Notes under the pieces: model-generated
Told to the model about the DNA's origin: nothing
The model's input: the letters and a program-made list of their open reading frames with translations, nothing else
The model's database searches: none
Shown here: one piece after another, positions 8,749 through 15,924 of the stretch
Position numbering within the stretch: the stretch's first letter is position 1
How the letters are laid out: each line of letters begins with the position of its first letter
NCBI RefSeq assembly: GCF_900102085.1
Contig: NZ_FMVM01000016.1
Span: forward strand, 62,001-126,000
Length of the DNA: 64,000 nt
Source of the DNA: Paenibacillus polysaccharolyticus
GTDB taxonomy: Bacteria; Bacillota; Bacilli; Paenibacillales; Paenibacillaceae
Direction: 5' to 3'
Made by a program: the position numbers and the translations under genes

Positions 8749-9354
8749 ATGAGCTATGAGCAGCTTTCAAACGAAGAACGGTTTTCACTGGATATCCGTA
8801 GAACTTTTCTTTTGGGAACGTATATGAATGAATGGGGTATGCCTGAGAGCAGAATCGTACTTTCTAAAACAGAGCGCAACGTCTATGTGGAAATCTATTA
8901 TTTCCCTGCAACGTTGCAGTCTGAGATTTCCCGGTTCGTCACTGTAGGTTTATCTCAAGCTACCCGACCTTCAGGGGAACAAGTCTCCGCAGAGTGGATG
9001 CTTGCGCTACCTTCCGATTTAGGCGGTGTAAGTGTAGAACGTGTCAACACCTACTTGGCAGATATCATTACGCATCATATCGAAAATGCTCCAGATTCGG
9101 ATATCCCGCGTGTGATGAAATCAAGTACGCTAGCACCCACAGAATGGAATGCGACTGCCTTACTTATTGACGAATTGCGGGGAGAAAAGGAAGCTCTCGA
9201 ACTTATTCAAATTGGTCAGGAGACAGTCCCTCTGTTGTGGGTCATTCCGATCACCCCAGATGAAGCAGATCTAATTCTGGAACAAGGGATTGAGGAATTT
9301 GATACTCATATAGACAGTTCGGACTATTCCATTATTGATCCTCAGCGTCCGTAG
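8749..9354 (+). CDS. Suppressor-of-fused (SUFU) domain protein
   Basis: 201 aa soluble protein that reads as a bacterial SUFU-domain protein: a mixed alpha/beta protein with FPATLQSEISRFVTVGLS and the late LLWVIPITPDEADLILEQG segment that SUFU proteins share. The biochemical role in bacteria is unknown. GAGG precedes the ATG by about 9 nt. Single gene, divergent from gnd, with the palindrome at 8681-8699 in its promoter region. Confidence 0.7.
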   Translation: MSYEQLSNEERFSLDIRRTFLLGTYMNEWGMPESRIVLSKTERNVYVEIYYFPATLQSEISRFVTVGLSQATRPSGEQVSAEWMLALPSDLGGVSVERVNTYLADIITHHIENAPDSDIPRVMKSSTLAPTEWNATALLIDELRGEKEALELIQIGQETVPLLWVIPITPDEADLILEQGIEEFDTHIDSSDYSIIDPQRP

Positions 9355-9494
9355 ACGAGCGGAAAAGTACAAGTCCAGAGATTCAGAATCCAAAACTAAC
9401 ATTCCCTCTACATATCAAGGGGCCGCCCCTAGTCCGTTAATGACCTTTGGGAACAGCCCCTTTCAACAAAAACGATGCTCAAACACGCTTGGTC

Positions 9495-10094
9495 TCATCC
9501 TTCCAGCATCAGCAGATGCCCGGACAATCGCTGCAGTGCTTCACGGCAGGCATTGGCCTTCTCTGTATTATCGATCTGTACAGCATTATACAGGCGCTCC
9601 AGTTCATCGTCGATCTCCATACGCAGTAGCATCAGTCGTTCTTCGCCTTCGCGCGAGAGGAACATTTCTTCCATCTCTTCCGCCGTAGGCGCAGGTTCTT
9701 TTTGAAAAATAACTCGTTGCTTGAATCCCGACACTTCCACCAGACGAATGACTTCACCAAACAGAATATTCTCCACCGTCATTTGCTGATCCTTGAAGCG
9801 TTTCACCACAGCATGCCCGCGTGTATCGCCAATCAGTTTCTCCAACCACTCTGCGAGCTTGGCATCCTTGATCAGATAATCTCCTGTCATTTTATAGTTC
9901 CCACTGCGTGTTTGTTGAAAACGGAGCTTTACCAGCTTACGTCCGGTGCGGACTGACAGGATAAAGAAGGATTCGTCCTCGCTCCAATATAGTGAATACC
10001 CCTCACGAATTAGGTCTTTGATTAGATTTTGGATATGCCGACGGTTGAACCGCAGCTCCAGATTGCAATATTCAACTTCATAACTCTTGTTCAC
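9495..10094 (-). CDS. Conserved hypothetical protein
   Basis: 199 aa, soluble, no signal peptide. The N-terminal half is basic and strand-rich (YEVEYCNLELRFNRRHIQNLIKDL without interruption by low complexity). The C-terminal third is acidic and helical, with EEMEEMFLSREGEERLMLLRM probably forming a coiled coil. No family is recognised with confidence. GTG at 10094 is taken as start because GGAGGG lies 7 nt upstream; the open frame runs 16 codons further without a ribosome site. Confidence 0.72.
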   Translation of the reverse strand: MNKSYEVEYCNLELRFNRRHIQNLIKDLIREGYSLYWSEDESFFILSVRTGRKLVKLRFQQTRSGNYKMTGDYLIKDAKLAEWLEKLIGDTRGHAVVKRFKDQQMTVENILFGEVIRLVEVSGFKQRVIFQKEPAPTAEEMEEMFLSREGEERLMLLRMEIDDELERLYNAVQIDNTEKANACREALQRLSGHLLMLEG

Positions 10095-10178
10095 GGCACT
10101 CCCTCCATCTGTACCGGATCTGCTCCGGCCCTCATGTTTCAAGCGCTTGTGTTACATCGGCTTACCCTATTTTATACT

Positions 10179-10355
10179 TCATTTTATGTAAGGGTACTTG
10201 GTTATTTGACTATTTTTCACGGAATACGAATCCGAATTGAAGCTTTCCGCAGATGCACAGGGGCAAGCCCCCGGTAATTCATCGTGATTCGAATCTTTTC
10301 TGCTCCAATATGTACAAGTGACAAAATCATGATCATCATGTTGTACAGCCGACAT
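10179..10355 (-). CDS. Possible 58-aa small protein
   Basis: An ATG-initiated frame upstream of the previous gene encodes a polar peptide beginning MSAVQHDDHDFVTC, containing three Cys and ending KYPYIK. A weak AAGTGAG precedes the ATG by 2 nt. Composition is plausible but there is no family or strong ribosome site. The rest of the 10.1-10.4 kb gap shows only the terminator at 10406. Confidence 0.25.
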   Translation of the reverse strand: MSAVQHDDHDFVTCTYWSRKDSNHDELPGACPCASAESFNSDSYSVKNSQITKYPYIK

Positions 10356-10405
10356 AACTCACTTCATTTGCACTAATTGACGACTCCCAGGAATCACAAC
10401 ACATC

Positions 10406-10455
10406 AAAAAAAGAAGATCCTCAACCCTGATCAGGTTATGGATCTCCTTTTTTAT
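10406..10455 (-). terminator. Intrinsic terminator after the MFS gene
   Basis: In the minus-strand sense GGAGATCCATAACC pairs with GGTTGAGGATCTTC around a CTGATCA loop, followed by seven T residues, 10 bp after the MFS stop. Confidence 0.85.
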
Positions 10456-10464
10456 ATCCTTCAT

Positions 10465-11775
10465 CTATCCAGCAGGTGCGGTACGGTAAGGCTTGCGTGC
10501 CAAGACAAAGTGAACGACGAAAAGTCCGGCCATTACAAGAGCGCTCGCGATAAACGGAGCCGGATGACTGATGTGATCCCATAACAACCCCGACACAATC
10601 GGACCAAAAACCATACCCGAACCTTGCAAAGTAAGGAAGAACCCCCAAATTGCCCCGCGTTCCCCTTCCGGAATCAGTGTGGCAACAAATGCATTCCAAG
10701 CCGGAAGAATCATCGCATAACTTACGCCAACAAGCATGACAATGCCAAAAACAACGGGAATGGCTGTCACTGTCGAGAAAACAAACAAACTTGCTGCCGC
10801 CATCAAAAAACCGATATTCAGGAACGGCTTCGTGCCGAACTTGTCCACCATTTTCCCAACAGGAAGCAGTGCGATGACGGTAATCCCTCCTCCTGCAATG
10901 AGTAGCAGGCTATACAGATTGGGTGAGATATTCAGATCTGTTCGTGTATACAGCGTAATGACAGGGCTGAGCAGGCCAATCACAAACGACTGCATAAATA
11001 GCGCAGGATAGACCAGCGGATTAACGTTGAGTGTGCTACGCACCCGGTGTAATGTACGCTTTACGCTCTGTTGTAACCGAATAAACGGAGTAAGAAGATT
11101 CGGCTTGGCTGGATATTTCTGATTTGCAGACATTCGGTCTTCTCTAGCATCTCCTGCTCCTGTTGCTTGTTCCCCCTGAGCCACAACGCGGCCCGGAAGA
11201 ATCATAGCGACCAGAATGACCAGAATCGCACATCCCATCAGAACGAGGAAGATTGTACGGTAATCATGATCGGTCCGCTCCAGTAGCCAGTTCATGCCAA
11301 CAGGCCCGAGCCCCGTGCCTCCCAAAGCCGCCATTTCCAGCGCACCCATCGCTGTTCCATTTTTATTCTGTGGGCCTGACATTGCAGTTACTCCCGTCAT
11401 TGCGCAGGGCCACAGGGGTGACGTGCCGATTCCGAGAATGAGGCAAGCCATAGATAGTCCAACTGCACTTTTGAGAAAAAGAATCATGATCACGGCAATC
11501 AAAGTACAGATCAGAGCCGTTACCATCGTGGCGCGGAAACCGATTCGTTCTGCTGCCCAGCCTGAAGGGGCTCTGAACAGATTATCCCCCAGATATTGAA
11601 GAGCAAATGCTACGCCGATAACGCCAGCAGACAACCCCAGAATATTGTCCATATATACGGGGAGAACGGCGACCAGCAGTGCCCCCTTGATGATCTCCAC
11701 TAGAAAAAGTGTCAGCCACATCGCAATAAAAAAAGGCGATCTTAAGATCTTGGCTGGTTTGATGTCGGTTTGCAT
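10465..11775 (-). CDS. MFS transporter (12 TM)
   Basis: 436 aa, about 12 hydrophobic segments in two halves joined by a polar central loop (VVAQGEQATGAGDAREDR). The motif-A-like loop GWAAERIGFRATM follows TM2, and a second copy GKMVDKFGTKPF opens the C-half. This fits a drug or metabolite exporter of the major facilitator superfamily, but the substrate cannot be told. The start is ATG at 11775 with GAAAGGGG upstream, not the ATG eight codons earlier. Divergent from the decarboxylase gene at 11941 and possibly sharing its control region. Confidence 0.85.
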   Translation of the reverse strand: MQTDIKPAKILRSPFFIAMWLTLFLVEIIKGALLVAVLPVYMDNILGLSAGVIGVAFALQYLGDNLFRAPSGWAAERIGFRATMVTALICTLIAVIMILFLKSAVGLSMACLILGIGTSPLWPCAMTGVTAMSGPQNKNGTAMGALEMAALGGTGLGPVGMNWLLERTDHDYRTIFLVLMGCAILVILVAMILPGRVVAQGEQATGAGDAREDRMSANQKYPAKPNLLTPFIRLQQSVKRTLHRVRSTLNVNPLVYPALFMQSFVIGLLSPVITLYTRTDLNISPNLYSLLLIAGGGITVIALLPVGKMVDKFGTKPFLNIGFLMAAASLFVFSTVTAIPVVFGIVMLVGVSYAMILPAWNAFVATLIPEGERGAIWGFFLTLQGSGMVFGPIVSGLLWDHISHPAPFIASALVMAGLFVVHFVLARKPYRTAPAG

Positions 11776-11940
11776 TCTTTTTCCCCTTTCAAGGTTCATT
11801 TACCGTTCCTCTACACATAGTGTAACCGGGGGCATGACAAGCAAATCTCACCAATTCAAAAATTTGTCGTTCATACCGCTTGCATTCAGTGCTTATTTTG
11901 CTATACTCATCTTTGTTTACCATTTTACTTAGGAAGGGTT

Positions 11941-13428
11941 GTGACAGCACTGATGAATCACCACCGTACGCCGCTGTTTACCGCTTTGAAAGATCACGCG
12001 GCACTCAATCCCGTACAGTTTCATATTCCGGGACATAAAAAAGGATTGGGAGCGGATACCGAATTCCGTGAATTTATAGGCGATAATGCCTTCTCCATAG
12101 ATTTAATCAATATCGCACCACTCGATGACCTGCATCAACCCACAGCTGTCATTCGGGAAGCACAGATGCTTGCCGCAGATGCCTTTGGAGCCGATTATAC
12201 CTATTTTAGTGTACAGGGTACAAGCAGTGCGATTATGACGATGATTCTATCGGTATGCGGACCTGGGGACAAAATTATCGTGCCCCGCAACGTACACAAA
12301 TCTGTCCTGTCTGCTATTATTTTCTCAGGAGCCAAACCTGTATTTGTTTCTCCTGCACAGGATGTTAACCTTGGTATCGATCACGGTGTAACCATTCAAT
12401 CGATCCGTCGTGCGCTTGAGCGTCACCCGGATGCCAAAGCTCTGTTAGTCATTAATCCAACCTATTACGGTGTATGTACGGACCTGAAGTCCATCGTAGA
12501 GCTGGCTCACAGCTATCAAGTACCCGTTCTGGTGGACGAAGCACACGGGGTACTCATTCATTTCCATGAGGATCTGCCGCTGTCTGCAATGGCCGCTGGA
12601 GCCGATATGGCTGCTACAAGTGTGCACAAGCTTGGTGGTTCGATGACACAGAGCTCTGTGCTGAATCTGAATACCAAGAACGGGTATGTCAACCCACAAC
12701 GTGTACAGACCATTCTCAGCCTGCTGACATCCACATCCACGTCATACGTATTGCTTGCATCGCTGGACACCTCCAGACGCAACCTGGCGCTCCATGGTCA
12801 TGAGATTGCGCAAAAGGCGATTGATCTTGCTGAGTTTGCAAGACGTACAATCAATGATATTGATGGCTTGTACTGTTTCGGAAAAGAGCTGTTAGGCACA
12901 GAAGCCACTTTCAATTATGACCCAACAAAAGTCACGATTCATGTGCGCCATCTCGGCATTACAGGCTACGAAACCGAGAACTGGCTGCGTGAGCATTATA
13001 ATATCGAAGTAGAGCTTAGCGACATGTACAATATTCTGTGCCTTATCACGCCAGGTGATACAGATGACAGCGTGAATATCTTGCTTAATGCGCTACAGGA
13101 TTTGTCCCGTACTTATTATCAGGTCAATCCGGCGCATGAACTGGTTGTCAAAGTTCCAGACATCCCTCAGCTGATGTTGACCCCGCGTGATGCTTTTTAC
13201 GGAGATACTGAGGTCATTCCTTTCAAGGAATCCGCTGGACGCATTATCTCGGAGTTCATTTATGTGTACCCGCCAGGTATTCCGATCCTGCTTCCGGGCG
13301 AGGTCATTACGCAAGAAAACATCGATTATATCATTGATCATGTTGAGGTTGGACTGCCCGTTAAAGGACCCGAAGACCGTAGCGTTACTAACGTCAAAGT
13401 CATCGTGGAAGCTGACGCCATTTTCTAG
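11941..13428 (+). CDS. Orn/Lys/Arg decarboxylase family protein (SpeA/Cad type)
   Basis: 495 aa PLP enzyme of fold type I, the size and layout of Bacillus SpeA (arginine decarboxylase, first step to agmatine and polyamines). The N-terminal signature FHIPGHKKG is present. The PLP Lys is K230 in SVHKLGGSMTQSS, preceded by DEAHG. The C-terminal small domain has YPPGIPILLPGE. The family also holds lysine decarboxylases, so substrate is inferred. GTG at 11941 has AGGAAGG just upstream; an ATG four codons later is an alternative. Ends at a terminator. Confidence 0.9.
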   Translation: MTALMNHHRTPLFTALKDHAALNPVQFHIPGHKKGLGADTEFREFIGDNAFSIDLINIAPLDDLHQPTAVIREAQMLAADAFGADYTYFSVQGTSSAIMTMILSVCGPGDKIIVPRNVHKSVLSAIIFSGAKPVFVSPAQDVNLGIDHGVTIQSIRRALERHPDAKALLVINPTYYGVCTDLKSIVELAHSYQVPVLVDEAHGVLIHFHEDLPLSAMAAGADMAATSVHKLGGSMTQSSVLNLNTKNGYVNPQRVQTILSLLTSTSTSYVLLASLDTSRRNLALHGHEIAQKAIDLAEFARRTINDIDGLYCFGKELLGTEATFNYDPTKVTIHVRHLGITGYETENWLREHYNIEVELSDMYNILCLITPGDTDDSVNILLNALQDLSRTYYQVNPAHELVVKVPDIPQLMLTPRDAFYGDTEVIPFKESAGRIISEFIYVYPPGIPILLPGEVITQENIDYIIDHVEVGLPVKGPEDRSVTNVKVIVEADAIF

Positions 13429-13460
13429 AATGGCATTCAGGTCTGAGACAGCTTGAACAG

Positions 13461-13494
13461 AAAAGGACTGGGTCTACCACCTGGTCCTTTTTGA
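13461..13494 (+). terminator. Intrinsic terminator after the decarboxylase
   Basis: AAAAGGAC and GTCCTTTTT form the stem with additional TGG/CCA pairing inside, 33 bp after the stop codon. Confidence 0.8.
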
Positions 13495-13552
13495 TTTTCA
13501 TTTTTGGTGACTCTCCGTCTCCGCACCAGCCTGACAATCCAAAGCAACAACA

Positions 13553-13581
13553 AAAGACCCCCTGAAATTCAAGGAGCCTTC
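13553..13581 (-). terminator. Intrinsic terminator after the DUF1292 gene
   Basis: Minus-strand sense: AGGCTCCTTGAA pairs with TTCAGGGGGTCT, followed by TTTT, 23 bp past the stop codon. Confidence 0.6.
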
Positions 13582-13603
13582 ATGTTATATTCCAAAAGAT
13601 TGA

Positions 13604-13921
13604 CTATTCTTGGGAAGCAACCAGTTCGTTGTATGCTGCTTCAACACGGTTCCACTCTGCTTCATCTTCAATATTGTAGAGCACCATTTCCTCGTCTTCT
13701 TCTTCCATACGCAGGATGATGCCGTCAGCTTCAGGATTGTTGCGTTCCAGCAGAAGTGCATAAACGTGATCTTGCACGTCAAATGTTTCTACCAAAACCA
13801 TTTCCACGTCTTGTCCGTTCTCATCAGTCAATGTGAGAAGGATCTCTTCGTGTTCATGATCGTGATCATGGTCGTGACCGCAACCGCAATTATCTCCATG
13901 CTCGTGTTTGTGATCGCTCAT
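13604..13921 (-). CDS. DUF1292 domain protein with His-rich N-terminus
   Basis: 105 aa acidic cytoplasmic protein of the DUF1292 (YrzB-like) family: strand-rich core (EEILLTLTDENGQDVEM, LLLERN, DGIILRMEEED). It is preceded by an unusual 25-residue His/Asp tract (HDHDHDHEHE) with one CGC motif that could bind metal; that is an inference. Function of the family is unknown. Start at the ATG with GCGAGG 7 nt upstream. Single gene. Confidence 0.85.
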   Translation of the reverse strand: MSDHKHEHGDNCGCGHDHDHDHEHEEILLTLTDENGQDVEMVLVETFDVQDHVYALLLERNNPEADGIILRMEEEDEEMVLYNIEDEAEWNRVEAAYNELVASQE

Positions 13922-14019
13922 TGTAATACCTCGCTTCATTAATAGAAAATGTGTAACCTTGCATATCGTAACATGTTCACAGAGCTAGGTCAATTTAGAA
14001 GGATAGCGTCTATTCGCCT

Positions 14020-14574
14020 TTAATCATTCAAGGCTGTAATGATTTTTTCGGCGACCAGAACATAGTTGCTATTTGCATTTTCTTTAATATGAAAACCGAC
14101 TTGATATTTGCCAGCACGACTAAAATCATAAGTGAAATCATACGTTCGGAACCAGAAGTTGTCCTTCTGCGTAGCGAGATCCTGTGCCTGAATATCCTTT
14201 ACCTGACCGCTCGGGTCCGTTATGGTAACTTTCACGGCAGCCACATCGGTTGTGAGACTATCTACCTGAGAGAACACATTAAATTTCAATTTGCCCACAT
14301 TGACGTTCCCAAACACAGTGTCTCCCTTGAACAGAAAAATATGTACGTTCGGCTTGATCACCGTTACTCGCTTGTTACTATTATCCCACCGAGTAATGCC
14401 TCCAGCCTCTCTAACAGGTACATAAGTCGTCCCATCAATTAAATAACCACCGTCAGACGCTTCCTTGCCGTTAATGAGCACACGAATCTTCTCGTTCACA
14501 GAGTCCGCAAATAATAAAGACCCGCCCAGCAAGGAGAATACCATGACACACAGCAGCACTCTTTTCCATTTCAT
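14020..14574 (-). CDS. Secreted stalk-domain (copper amine oxidase N-terminal-like) protein
   Basis: 184 aa with an N-terminal signal peptide (hydrophobic LLCVMVFSLLGGSLLFA, likely cleavage after FADS). Next comes one copper-amine-oxidase-N-like/stalk repeat: IRVLINGKEA, GGYLIDGTTYVPVRE, RWDNSNKRVTV. A C-terminal beta-rich part of about 100 residues follows. Such stalk domains are common in Paenibacillus exported proteins and probably act in cell-surface display. GGGAGGG lies 12 nt before the ATG. No catalytic domain is visible. Confidence 0.8.
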   Translation of the reverse strand: MKWKRVLLCVMVFSLLGGSLLFADSVNEKIRVLINGKEASDGGYLIDGTTYVPVREAGGITRWDNSNKRVTVIKPNVHIFLFKGDTVFGNVNVGKLKFNVFSQVDSLTTDVAAVKVTITDPSGQVKDIQAQDLATQKDNFWFRTYDFTYDFSRAGKYQVGFHIKENANSNYVLVAEKIITALND

Positions 14575-14704
14575 CCCGTCAATATACCCTCCCTTGCTGT
14601 TAGCTTGTTTGTAGATTTATACTGCGAACGGCTCCACAAAGTTGCGCTGTTTTTCATCATTTTTCATTTTTTATCCAAAATATTTACCACGCTCTGGTAA
14701 ACAC

Positions 14705-14736
14705 AAAAAAAGGCTATCCTTTTTTTAGGATAACCT
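14705..14736 (-). terminator. Intrinsic terminator
   Basis: AGGTTATCC and GGATAGCCT (minus sense) around an A-rich loop, then seven T residues, 40 bp after the small Cys-containing gene at 14776. Confidence 0.8.
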
Positions 14737-14775
14737 ATGGCGTCGCATATTATATCTACGTCATTAGACGAAGTA

Positions 14776-14976
14776 TCATGAAGATACGTGGCGAGTGAGG
14801 ATACAGGGAACCCCTTTGCCAACCGCCCCGCCTTCTCTCATACGTGCAGCATATTCCGTCCCGCGCAAACAAGGTGTCTTGCAGCGTTCACATACATCGG
14901 ATGTGACCAGCTTCATGGATACACGCATCTTGTCACTTTTTAACGCGGGAGCTTTCTTTCCTTTTGCCTTTGCCAT
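14776..14976 (-). CDS. Small basic Cys-containing conserved hypothetical
   Basis: 66 aa. A lysine-rich head (MAKAKGKKAPALKSDK) is followed by VCERCKTPCLRG, whose three Cys with a later Cys at VPCIL could form a small zinc site. No known family is recognised. GGGGAA is 7 nt before the chosen ATG; the frame is open 15 codons further upstream. Own terminator downstream. Confidence 0.65.
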   Translation of the reverse strand: MAKAKGKKAPALKSDKMRVSMKLVTSDVCERCKTPCLRGTEYAARMREGGAVGKGVPCILTRHVSS

Positions 14977-15050
14977 CACGGATTCCCCATTTCCCATAAT
15001 GCTGAATGAATAGTGCATCATATGGGGAAACGCCCAATTGTGTGCCTTCC

Positions 15051-15131
15051 TTAGAAAACGTATTTAAATACTAAAAAGATAACGAACAAAATACCACCGA
15101 GAATCAGCCAATTGCTGATCTCCCACCAAAT
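15051..15131 (-). other. Possible 26-aa membrane peptide ORF lacking a standard start
   Basis: A minus-strand frame encodes a single hydrophobic helix (WWEISNWLILGG, then ILFVIFLVFKYVF and TAA). The only start with correct spacing from the strong GGAGG at about 15139-15143 is ATT. The same frame stays open upstream (about 17 more codons) without ATG/GTG/TTG. Either a relic of a small membrane gene, a frameshifted gene (an ATG lies in another frame upstream), or a rare ATT start. It sits just after the ohr terminator. Confidence 0.25.
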
Positions 15132-15189
15132 ACTTCTTCCTCCACCAGAGATGAGTTGCTGTGATTTCTCCTCATGACGCTGCTAAGGC

Positions 15190-15219
15190 AAAAAAACCTC
15201 CGAGTCTTCGGAGGTTTTT
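15190..15219 (-). terminator. Intrinsic terminator after ohr
   Basis: Perfect 11-bp stem AAAACCTCCGA/TCGGAGGTTTT with a 4-nt loop, T-runs on both sides, 50 bp past the ohr stop. Confidence 0.9.
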
Positions 15220-15269
15220 GTCTATTGCATTTATTTTATTCTAAAGGAAACGTTACGAAACCCGTCTGC

Positions 15270-15689
15270 TTACGCCTGCTCTACTTTAACGTTAACATTA
15301 CCTTTGATCGCTTTGGAATAAGGGCAATATTCATGAGCAAGTTTCACAAATTTTTGAGCCGTTTCTTCATCCAGGCCGAGAATTTTCACTTCTAGCTCCA
15401 CATCCAGCTTTACACCACCATCTGCCGGGTCCGCTACCAAGGCAACGGTTGCAGATACTGTGCTGCGTTCAATCGTTACATTGTGCTTTTTCAATTGAAA
15501 TTCCAACGCAGAGTTAAAACATGCACTGTATCCTGCTGCAAACAATTGCTCCGGGTTAGTCGCTGTTGTGACTTGACCTCCAAGTTCAGGGGGTGTGGCT
15601 ACATCCATCATAAATACGTTATCCGGGGATTGTACGATCCCTTGGCGTCCACCTGTATTAATAACTGTCGTTTCATATAGTGTTTTCAT
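15270..15689 (-). CDS. ohr: Organic hydroperoxide resistance protein (Ohr/OsmC family)
   Basis: 139 aa thiol peroxidase that reduces organic hydroperoxides. The reactive Cys is in YSACFNSAL and the resolving Cys in HEYCPYSKA, the order and spacing of Ohr rather than OsmC. The N-terminal TGGRQGIVQS and PELGG motifs are also Ohr-like. RBS GAGGAGAA precedes the ATG. Upstream at 15757-15795 lies a near-consensus OhrR operator over the promoter, so peroxide-inducible expression is expected. No ohrR is in the window. Confidence 0.95.
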   Translation of the reverse strand: MKTLYETTVINTGGRQGIVQSPDNVFMMDVATPPELGGQVTTATNPEQLFAAGYSACFNSALEFQLKKHNVTIERSTVSATVALVADPADGGVKLDVELEVKILGLDEETAQKFVKLAHEYCPYSKAIKGNVNVKVEQA

Positions 15690-15756
15690 ATTAAAATTCT
15701 CCTCTTCCGATTTAAGTTTTTGTTATATGTTTTGAACATGTTTTCTTTTAACTTGT

Positions 15757-15795
15757 TTACAAATTGATTGTACACAATTTAATTTGCTTTGTAAA
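15757..15795 (-). promoter_or_regulatory. ohr promoter overlapped by an OhrR-type operator
   Basis: Minus-strand TTTACA (15790-15795), 17-nt spacer, TACAAT (15767-15772). The same stretch holds AATTAAATTGT-G-TACAAT and CAATTTGTA, close to the Bacillus OhrR box (TACAATTAAATTGTA repeated). The outer TTTACAAA/TTTGTAAA arms are palindromic. Repressor binding would cover the whole promoter. Confidence 0.75.
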
Positions 15796-15809
15796 TAGTT
15801 TTTTTCTAT

Positions 15810-15840
15810 AAAAAAAGAGCGACCTTGTAAGGTAGCTCTC
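15810..15840 (-). terminator. Intrinsic terminator after the CotH-family gene
   Basis: AGAGCTACCTT and AAGGTCGCTCT (minus sense) form the stem, followed by TTTTTTT. Confidence 0.8.
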
Positions 15841-15924
15841 TATATTATTTTAAGGCAAAACCAAAGCACAAACATTCGTGTAATCTCAAATACCTAGCAA
15901 TGGAAAACGGAATGACATCTGAGT

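Noticed and set aside
9418-9470. Terminator after the SUFU gene
   Set aside because: AAGGGGC/GCCCCTT can pair, but the loop is about 38 nt with a competing local GGGGC/GCCCC and no T-run longer than three.
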